From NCBI GenBank assembly GCA_020346825.1, contig CP070791.1:769705-774857 (forward strand): DNA of 5,153 bases, in the 5' to 3' direction. The DNA comes from Candidatus Bathyarchaeota archaeon. Lineage in GTDB: Archaea > Thermoproteota > Bathyarchaeia > Bathyarchaeales > Bathyarchaeaceae. The notes below the pieces were generated by a model. It saw only the letters and a list, made by a program, of their open reading frames with translations. It did no database searches and was not told the DNA's origin. Shown here one piece after another: positions 1 through 5,153 of this stretch. Within the stretch, counting starts at the first letter, position 1. Every line of letters starts with the position of its first letter. A program made the position numbers and the translations under genes.

Positions 1-3000
1 TCGAAAGCTGCCCTTGCAAGAACGCTGGATTTTTCTCCGCTGATTCCATGTCTCCCTATTTGCCGCACATCGCCAGTTGAGGTCATGATGTCGGACACCA
101 ACATAACATGCCGGATGTCTACATCAAGGCCCTGCTCCTCAAGAACCCCCATGGCCTCTCTAATTATAGAATTTCTGGCTGCTTCAATCCCTAGCGTCTT
201 GGCAATTTCGTGTACATGGTTGGTGGCTGTTCGCGAAGGATCCACACCATAAACGTCAAGGATTTTCGGCATGTTAGAACCGTCTGTTCGAATAACCCAC
301 TCTCCATCTTCCTCGGTGACAAGGACTCTACTAATTCCAGGCCCACCTTTGAGATACTGGTCAGAAATCTTGTCTAGAATCTTCTTCAGGTCCGTTGGTT
401 TGTTGGGTTTGATTATCATAAAGCCTTTCTTGACTTTTGCTGTGTAGTTTGTCAGATGTAGCATCGTGGGCAACTCTTCTACTATGACGCCACGTTCTTC
501 CATCATGCCCCGGTTAAGTTGGATGACAACTGCTTCTTGTTCGGCGTCTATATATGGCTCAGCATCTGCAATGTCCCCCATGTTTGTGCAGATGATGTTG
601 CGGGCGATTTCAGTAGCTTTTTCCTTGCTTTTTCGATGCTCCTTGTCTAGGTAGATTGTCATTATAGGCGTGGAGGGTGTTCGTCTGGCATCCACTATCT
701 CGATAAGGCGGGGCAAGCCTAGAGTTACGTTTTGTTCTCGAACACCTGCGTAGTGAAATGTTCGAAGAGTCATTTGGGTGCCCGGTTCGCCCATGGATTG
801 GGCAGCTACTATTCCTACAGCTTCGCCAGGCTCCACGAGAGCTCGTTTATAGTTTTCCAGAGTCACTTTGACCGCTTGACCAACTCCTTCGCGACTCAAT
901 TTGGATTTGGCTAACTCGGATCTCAATTCTTTCACAAGGAGAGGCGTCAGCTGATCTTCAACTTCAAGAAGGCATTTTCGTATGTACTGTTTTGGTGCAG
1001 GCTTTTCCTTTCCCATCACAATCTTTACTTGTTCAATGAGACGGCTGACGTTCACAGCTTTTCCATGATCGCTCTTAGCGGGGTCAACACCGTCTTCTCC
1101 ATATCTGAGTTGAACAATGTCCCCGATTGAGTTTCGAACGGTTCCGTCATACTCGACGCGCAGCTGTTCCAGAGCGTTGATTAGTCGCCTTTGCATGTAG
1201 CCACTTTGTTGTGTTCGCACTGCTGTATCTACTAGTCCTTCTCGTCCGCCCATGGCGTGAAAGAAATATTCAATGGGGTCTAAACCATGTTGATAGGAAG
1301 AATATACAAAGCCTCGAGCTTTCGGCGAAGGATCTCCTGCTTTGAAGTGTGACAAAGCTCGATTAACGTATCCTCGCATGATCCGTTTTCCTCTCACAGA
1401 CTGCTGACCAACGCAAGCGGCCATTTGGCCTATGTTTAGATTGGACCCACGTGCTCCAGCTCTAGTCATGATTATTCCTGAATTGCCTACATCGAAGTCC
1501 TCGTCGGCAATCTGCCCAGCTTTATCTCTAGCCCCAGCTAGTTCGTTCATTACGTAGATTTCGAAGGATTCGTCTAGAGTCTGGCCTGGAAGCCTTGGCA
1601 GTGTGCCGTTGCGAAAAGCCGCAATCAGTTCCTCTATTCGTTTCTCAAACTTTCCTATTGTTTTGTCGATCTTCTTTTGAGCGGGTTTAGATAGTTCAAG
1701 TTCGTCGAAAGAGTAGGTGAAACCTTGCATGGTGACGAAAAGCTTGAGAACTTGACATATGCGGTTTAGGAACTGTCTTCCTGCTTGAGGGTTGTAGTCC
1801 TTTATTATTCGATGAAGAAGGCTCTCTGATTGTTCAGCTCCTATTGAACGTCTATCGATCACGCCGCACTTCAATTCTCCCTCCTTAACAACTACATAAG
1901 CGTCATAGGGGCACTCTTCACAGAGACAATGTGTACAGTTGTGGCAGGTGGTTGCCTTCAACACGTAATTCAAATCTTTTGGGAGAAAGAGGCTAAAAAC
2001 CTGTTTTCCAGTCCAGAAGGGCGTAGGTTCCTTGATTTCAGGTTCGGGGAGAGGACCTTCATAACCAGCTGCCACAAGAAGCCTGCAGACTTCTTCCTTT
2101 GTAAGGAAGTTGGATTTTCGGGTAAAAAGATAGGCAGCGGTTATGAAATCTCGAATTGCCCCAATGATCGGGCCTCCAAATCTTGGCGAAAGAATTTGAT
2201 CCTGAACCTGCATAAGTAGACGTGCTTCTGTTTGTGCTTCTTCGCTCTGAGGAACGTGAAGGTTCATTTCGTCTCCGTCAAAATCAGCGTTGTATGGCGG
2301 GCATACGCACAAGTGCAAACGAAATGTTTTGTGCGGCAACACTCTGGTATAATGCGCCATGATGGACATTCTGTGAAGAGATGGTTGCCTGTTGAAAATA
2401 GCGATGTCCCCATTCTTTAGGTGACGCTCCACAATGAAACCAGGCTCCAAAGCTTCGGCAACCTTTTCTCGTTCAACAACGAATTCCAGTCTAACACGTT
2501 TACCATCTGGCCTCACGACATAAAGGGCACCGGGATAGCTTTCAGGACCGTTGACAACGAGTTCATGCATTTCTTGAATGTTCCATGCAGTGACCTTCTC
2601 AGGCATTGAAAGCCTCATAGCAATATCTAAGGGAACTCCAACTTCGCTGATGTCAAGATCTGGATCTGGAGAGATTACGGTGCGCGCTGAGAAGTCAACC
2701 CTCTTCCCTGAAAGGTTACTTCTAAATCTTCCTTCTTTTCCTTTAAGTCGTTGTGACAGGGTTTTAAGGGCTCTACCCGAGCGATGCCTGGCAGGAGGGA
2801 TTCCTGAAGCTTCGTTGTTGAAATATGTGGTTACGTGATATTGCAGAAGTTCGGAAAGGTCTTGAATGATGAGCGTTGGCGCCCCAGCCTCCATGTTTTC
2901 TTTTAATCGTTGATTGATGCGAATGACATCAACGAGTTTGTGGGTTAAGTCGTCTTCGGATCTGATGCCTGACTCTAAGGTTATTGAGGGTCTCACATAA

Positions 3001-3662
3001 ACTGGAGGAACTGGAAGAACTTGCAGAACCATCCATTCTGGTCGAGCACTCCTTGGGTTGAAACCAAACATTTCAAGATCGTCGTTAGGTATTCGTTCAA
3101 GTCGCTCTCGAACCATACTTTGAGTTAATCTTTGTGCTCCTTCCTCTAGAATCTCATAGAAAGTCGTGGGTTTTGCAAATTCTATTTTGAATTGCTGGGC
3201 TCCACAGTGAGGGCACTCTTTCTTCTTTGCTTCCTTTAGCACTTTTTTGTAGAGATTACTAGGTACCACTCCCATCATTTGGCGAGTGCGCTGGATTTTG
3301 TGCTTGAAATTGGTAATTCGGGTTTCAGATAATGAGACGCGACCGCAATTTCTGCAAGTAGCTTGAAGAAGGTTGTAGATTATTTTGGTGAATTCTATGT
3401 GAATGATGGGAACAGCCAATTCTATGTGGCCAAAATGTCCCGGGCATCGTATAGCTGTGTTTCCGCAGGTTTTGCATCGTTGTCTGGGCTCAAGGGTTCC
3501 TAGTCTACCGTCCATCAGACCCGACGTTATTGGGGCTCCATCTTCATCATAGGTGTCAGCGGTTTGTATCTCAGCAACAGAGAATCTGCGTATGTTTTGT
3601 GGGGAGATCAATCCAAAATAGAGTTCATTTATGACCTTGTGAACTGCTTCGGTAATCGCCAT
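1..3662 (-). CDS. rpoA: DNA-directed RNA polymerase subunit A, unsplit A'+A'' (3' partial)
   Basis: Largest catalytic subunit of RNA polymerase (Rpb1/bacterial beta' homologue). The ATG at 3660-3662 begins MAITEAVHKVINELYFGLIS and the frame runs 1,220 codons to the left edge without a stop; I translated it throughout and saw no frameshift or intein. Domains in order: clamp core with two zinc sites (C63, C66, C73, H76; C103, C106, C150, C153), the GRFRSNLSGKRVDFSARTVI region (about 308-327), catalytic NADFDGDEMN (458-467), pore/funnel with a Cys-rich stretch (573-599), bridge helix (about 795-832), then without interruption the A'' part with VEPGEAVGIVAAQSMGEPG (943-961), trigger loop (about 958-989, His970) and the C-terminal cleft/jaw region ending RHGISGEKSSVLARAAF. 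In most archaea A' (about 880 residues) and A'' (about 390) are separate genes; here they are one. Only the last few tens of residues should be missing. The start is supported by homology, a Shine-Dalgarno-like site and its place one base after the rpoB stop. Confidence 0.97.
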   Translation of the reverse strand, partial: MAITEAVHKVINELYFGLISPQNIRRFSVAEIQTADTYDEDGAPITSGLMDGRLGTLEPRQRCKTCGNTAIRCPGHFGHIELAVPIIHIEFTKIIYNLLQATCRNCGRVSLSETRITNFKHKIQRTRQMMGVVPSNLYKKVLKEAKKKECPHCGAQQFKIEFAKPTTFYEILEEGAQRLTQSMVRERLERIPNDDLEMFGFNPRSARPEWMVLQVLPVPPVYVRPSITLESGIRSEDDLTHKLVDVIRINQRLKENMEAGAPTLIIQDLSELLQYHVTTYFNNEASGIPPARHRSGRALKTLSQRLKGKEGRFRSNLSGKRVDFSARTVISPDPDLDISEVGVPLDIAMRLSMPEKVTAWNIQEMHELVVNGPESYPGALYVVRPDGKRVRLEFVVEREKVAEALEPGFIVERHLKNGDIAIFNRQPSLHRMSIMAHYTRVLPHKTFRLHLCVCPPYNADFDGDEMNLHVPQSEEAQTEARLLMQVQDQILSPRFGGPIIGAIRDFITAAYLFTRKSNFLTKEEVCRLLVAAGYEGPLPEPEIKEPTPFWTGKQVFSLFLPKDLNYVLKATTCHNCTHCLCEECPYDAYVVVKEGELKCGVIDRRSIGAEQSESLLHRIIKDYNPQAGRQFLNRICQVLKLFVTMQGFTYSFDELELSKPAQKKIDKTIGKFEKRIEELIAAFRNGTLPRLPGQTLDESFEIYVMNELAGARDKAGQIADEDFDVGNSGIIMTRAGARGSNLNIGQMAACVGQQSVRGKRIMRGYVNRALSHFKAGDPSPKARGFVYSSYQHGLDPIEYFFHAMGGREGLVDTAVRTQQSGYMQRRLINALEQLRVEYDGTVRNSIGDIVQLRYGEDGVDPAKSDHGKAVNVSRLIEQVKIVMGKEKPAPKQYIRKCLLEVEDQLTPLLVKELRSELAKSKLSREGVGQAVKVTLENYKRALVEPGEAVGIVAAQSMGEPGTQMTLRTFHYAGVREQNVTLGLPRLIEIVDARRTPSTPIMTIYLDKEHRKSKEKATEIARNIICTNMGDIADAEPYIDAEQEAVVIQLNRGMMEERGVIVEELPTMLHLTNYTAKVKKGFMIIKPNKPTDLKKILDKISDQYLKGGPGISRVLVTEEDGEWVIRTDGSNMPKILDVYGVDPSRTATNHVHEIAKTLGIEAARNSIIREAMGVLEEQGLDVDIRHVMLVSDIMTSTGDVRQIGRHGISGEKSSVLARAAF
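696..791 (-). other. RpoA trigger loop region
   Basis: Residues 958-989 include GEPGTQMTLRTFHYAG and GLPRLIEI. His970 matches yeast Rpb1 H1085, which contacts the NTP phosphates during catalysis. The trigger loop is the hallmark of the A'' part, so its presence in the same frame as the bridge helix proves the fusion. Confidence 0.93.
948..1046 (-). other. A'/A'' junction, unsplit
   Basis: Most archaeal A' genes end and A'' genes begin in this part of the alignment, after the GEDGVDPAKSDHGKAVNV block (residues about 856-872). Here residues 873-905 bridge the two parts with no stop, no frame change and no spacer. The only nearby in-frame ATG (1014-1016, Met883) has no Shine-Dalgarno-like sequence before it, so separate translation of A'' is unlikely. 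The exact split point differs among lineages, so the limits are approximate. Confidence 0.8.
1167..1280 (-). other. RpoA bridge helix
   Basis: Residues about 795-832 include PIEYFFHAMGGREGLVDTAV and YMQRRLINALE, the bridge helix that spans the cleft and moves during translocation. It matches the family closely, and the A'-type landmarks end soon after it. Confidence 0.92.
1866..1946 (-). other. Cys-rich stretch in the RpoA pore/funnel region
   Basis: Residues 573-584 read CHNCTHCLCEEC, followed by PYDAYVV and another cysteine at 599. This gives six Cys and two His in 27 residues, between the WTGKQVFSLFLP block and the GVIDRRSIGAE block. The equivalent place in yeast Rpb1 (around LLSPKDNG) has no cysteines. 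I recall shorter Cys clusters here in some archaeal A' subunits, but cannot check. The spacing suits a bound Zn or possibly an Fe-S cluster; that is inference. Confidence 0.7.
2262..2291 (-). other. RpoA catalytic Mg-binding motif NADFDGDEMN
   Basis: This encodes NADFDGDEMN with D460, D462 and D464, the three aspartates that hold the catalytic magnesium in all multisubunit RNA polymerases. It is the exact archaeal/eukaryotic form and is intact. Confidence 0.96.
3204..3356 (-). other. RpoA clamp zinc site 2 (C103, C106, C150, C153)
   Basis: Two CxxC pairs, CRNC and CPHC, are 43 residues apart, matching the second clamp zinc site of Rpb1 (yeast C107, C110, C148, C167). The intervening helical stretch is rich in Lys and Arg. 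Confidence 0.88.
3435..3476 (-). other. RpoA clamp zinc site 1 (C63, C66, C73, H76)
   Basis: This encodes CKTCGNTAIRCPGH, the CxxC-x6-CxxH zinc site at the N-terminal clamp of Rpb1-type subunits (yeast C67, C70, C77, H80). All four ligands are present. Confidence 0.9.
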
Positions 3663-3663
3663 T

Positions 3664-5153
3664 TCACGCTCTCTCCTTCAATCTGAGGTATGGAGCTACA
3701 CAAAGGCTCATTAATTCCTGTAGGAGAAGCTTGAAGGCATAGGAAACAAATACTGGGGAAATCTGGGCTTTTTCTTCACAAAGTCGACACATATACCTGC
3801 GTTGTTTAATGTCATAGTATCCAATTAAGCCACAGCTTTCGCATACATACAGAAGGTATTTATCGGATTCTTCAAGCAGTCGATCTCTCAGCAACAGGGC
3901 AGCTCCATGTCCAATCAAACAGTCTCTTTCCATTTCGCCAAATCGCAATCCACCGCCCCTTGCACGTCCTTCGGTTGGTTGTCGCGTCAACATTTGAACT
4001 TGTCCTCGAGCCCTTGCATGAAGCTTATCTGCAACCATATGGTGAAGCTTCTGATAGTATACTATTCCCATGAATGTGTCGGCGACAAATTTTTCTCCTG
4101 ACACACCATCGTAAAGAATTTCTCGACCTGTGTGGCTGAAACCTAGCTTGACCAGGTCTCTTTTCAATTGTTCTGGTTTCTCATTGGTGAAGGGTGTTCC
4201 ATCAACGGGACTCCCTCTTGCTGCAGCAACCTTTCCAGCTATGGACTCGAGAAACTGTCCGATAGTCATTCGTGACGGAATTGCGTGGGGGTTAATTATG
4301 ATGTCCGGAACTATTCCTCTTGAAGTGAAAGGCATATCTTCCTGCGGTACAATCATTCCTATGACGCCTTTTTGTCCATGTCGAGAAGCAAATTTGTCTC
4401 CCAATTCTGGGACACGTTGATCGCGGACTCTAACTTTCACCAACTTGCTTCCTTCACGGGTCTCTGTGACAAAGATGTCGTCCACAACACCGATCTCAGA
4501 TTGCCTCACATCAACAGAGGTATCCCTCATAGTTGGACCTTTAACTTCAAACTCTTTGTATTCCTCAAGGAATCTTGGTGGGCTTGTTCTACCGATTAGA
4601 ACGTCACCACCGATTACCTCTGATTCTAGGCTAACAATACCGTCTGTTTCAAGAAGACGGTAATACTGTTCTCCTCTATATCCTCTGATTCCAGTCTCCG
4701 GTATGATAAATCGATCTCTAAGGCCGCCTAAATACTGGCGGCACTCAGCCTCGTAGATCCGATAAAATGTGGAGCGTCCCAAACCGCGTTCGATGGAAGC
4801 CTTGTTGAAGATGATAGCGTCTTCCATGTTATAGCCTTCGAAGGACAAAATAGCGACAACACAATTTTGACCAGAAGGTCGCAGGTCGTATCCTATTATA
4901 TCCATGGGCTTCGTCTTCACCAAGGGTGTTTGTGGTTGGTGTAGAATGTGGGAACGAGAATCAACTCGGTTGAGGAAGTTGGTTACGTTGATCCCTAAAG
5001 CTTGTTTGGCCATAGCCGCCTCGTAGGAGTTTCGCGGAGATTGGTTGTGCTCAGGATAAGGTATAATGGATGCACATATTCCAAGAATGGTGTAGGGGGC
5101 AACCTCAACGTGGGTATTTTCCATAGAGATTTCGTTAGAATTCAGAGCAACAA
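3664..5153 (-). CDS. rpoB: DNA-directed RNA polymerase subunit B, C-terminal part (5' partial)
   Basis: Second-largest subunit of the archaeal RNA polymerase (Rpb2/bacterial beta homologue). It builds one side of the catalytic cleft, holds the RNA-DNA hybrid and helps position the incoming nucleotide. The frame is open to the right edge, giving 495 residues before the TGA. The ATG at 5122-5124 is not the real start: nine in-frame codons precede it (VALNSNEIS) and the homologous block sits well inside RpoB. Numbering from that Met, visible landmarks are the PYPEHNQSPRN block (22-32), GYNMEDAI (97-104), GDKFASRHGQKG (242-253), the INPHAIPSRMT block (277-287), the TRQPTEGRARGGGLRFGEMERD switch/anchor block (380-401) and a C-terminal Cys4 zinc site (C428, C431, C446, C449). 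The family identity is certain. Whether the gene is a full-length B or the B' half of a split B'/B'' cannot be decided, because the N-terminal half lies outside the window. rpoA follows after one base, the usual archaeal order. Confidence 0.97.
   Translation of the reverse strand, partial: VALNSNEISMENTHVEVAPYTILGICASIIPYPEHNQSPRNSYEAAMAKQALGINVTNFLNRVDSRSHILHQPQTPLVKTKPMDIIGYDLRPSGQNCVVAILSFEGYNMEDAIIFNKASIERGLGRSTFYRIYEAECRQYLGGLRDRFIIPETGIRGYRGEQYYRLLETDGIVSLESEVIGGDVLIGRTSPPRFLEEYKEFEVKGPTMRDTSVDVRQSEIGVVDDIFVTETREGSKLVKVRVRDQRVPELGDKFASRHGQKGVIGMIVPQEDMPFTSRGIVPDIIINPHAIPSRMTIGQFLESIAGKVAAARGSPVDGTPFTNEKPEQLKRDLVKLGFSHTGREILYDGVSGEKFVADTFMGIVYYQKLHHMVADKLHARARGQVQMLTRQPTEGRARGGGLRFGEMERDCLIGHGAALLLRDRLLEESDKYLLYVCESCGLIGYYDIKQRRYMCRLCEEKAQISPVFVSYAFKLLLQELMSLCVAPYLRLKERA
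3673..3678 (-). promoter_or_regulatory. Shine-Dalgarno-like site for rpoA inside rpoB
   Basis: The minus strand reads AAGGAG here, ten bases before the rpoA ATG and inside the last codons of rpoB. The following bases continue purine-rich (AGAG). With the TGA-A-ATG junction this fits translational coupling or re-initiation. It is a seen motif; its use is inferred. Confidence 0.6.
3778..3843 (-). other. RpoB C-terminal zinc site (CxxC-x14-CxxC)
   Basis: The residues CESC and CRLC are separated by 14 residues near the RpoB C-terminus. This is the conserved zinc site of the Rpb2 clamp region in archaea and eukaryotes. All four cysteines are intact. Confidence 0.9.
4366..4401 (-). other. RpoB GDKFASRHGQKG hybrid-binding motif
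   Basis: This encodes GDKFASRHGQKG, identical to the eukaryotic/archaeal consensus. Its two lysines correspond to yeast Rpb2 K979 and K987, which contact the RNA 3' end and hybrid. Both are present (K244 and K252, counted from the Met at 5122-5124), so the subunit should be catalytically competent. Confidence 0.92.
4813..4836 (-). other. RpoB GYNMEDAI active-site motif
   Basis: This encodes GYNMEDAI, matching yeast Rpb2 GYNQEDS, whose acidic pair (E836/D837) lies near the second metal and the incoming NTP. The acidic pair is intact (E101, D102, counted from the internal Met at 5122-5124). The residues are seen; the role is known from the family. Confidence 0.9.

Noticed and set aside
466..914. 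Plus-strand open frames antisense to the A'' part
   Set aside because: They are low-complexity, Ser/Met-rich or unrecognisable translations opposite the strongly conserved trigger-loop region.
1014..1016. In-frame ATG (Met883) as a separate start for A''
   Set aside because: There is no stop upstream of it in the frame, no Shine-Dalgarno-like sequence before it, and the residues on both sides align as one continuous protein.
1866..1946. Intein or mobile insertion in RpoA at the Cys-rich stretch
   Set aside because: The segment is too short, has no splice-site residues or endonuclease motifs, and merges smoothly with conserved flanks.
1929..2838. Several plus-strand open frames of 60-96 codons
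   Set aside because: They lie wholly antisense to rpoA, which is conserved over its full length. Their translations show no recognisable domain and they are explained by codon bias of the opposite strand.
3907..4663. Plus-strand open frames antisense to rpoB
   Set aside because: They are shadows of the RpoB conserved core (GDKFASRHGQKG and flanks), overlap one another in different frames, and show no family resemblance.
1..5153. Novel accessory or defence system
   Set aside because: The whole window is explained by two core transcription genes with no spare sequence.

Overview
This window is archaeal chromosomal DNA carrying part of the core RNA polymerase operon, and everything is transcribed from the minus strand. 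Read in that direction it contains the 3' part of rpoB (second-largest subunit, 5' end beyond the right edge), one single base, and then rpoA (largest subunit), which runs off the left edge still open. Essentially the whole window is coding. There is no intergenic stretch, RNA gene, mobile element, repeat array or CRISPR.

The organism is an archaeon, because both proteins have the archaeal/eukaryotic forms of the RNA polymerase signatures: GYNMEDAI and GDKFASRHGQKG in RpoB, and NADFDGDEMN in RpoA. The decisive feature is that the rpoA frame stays open for 1,220 codons. It passes from the A' part (clamp, active site, funnel, bridge helix) directly into the A'' part (trigger loop, C-terminal cleft and jaw). 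Most archaea encode A' and A'' as two genes. A single gene is known from Nitrososphaerota (Thaumarchaeota), Aigarchaeota and Korarchaeota, and is reported in some Asgard archaea. The window therefore suggests a member of the TACK/Asgard side of the archaea; it cannot be placed more precisely by reading alone.

Layout on the minus strand: 5153-3664 is rpoB (partial), ending TGA. Base 3663 is the only spacer. 3662-1 is rpoA (partial at its C-terminus; by comparison with the family only a few tens of residues should be missing). A Shine-Dalgarno-like AAGGAG lies inside the rpoB tail, ten bases before the rpoA ATG, so the two subunits are probably made by coupled translation. Together the two products form the catalytic cleft: RpoA supplies the Mg-binding aspartates, bridge helix and trigger loop, and RpoB supplies the hybrid-binding lysines and the wall.

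I see no undescribed accessory system. The points worth a second look are the unsplit rpoA, a dense cysteine cluster in the pore/funnel part of RpoA that could bind a metal, a Met replacing a nearly invariant Ile beside the trigger loop, and the tight rpoB-rpoA junction.
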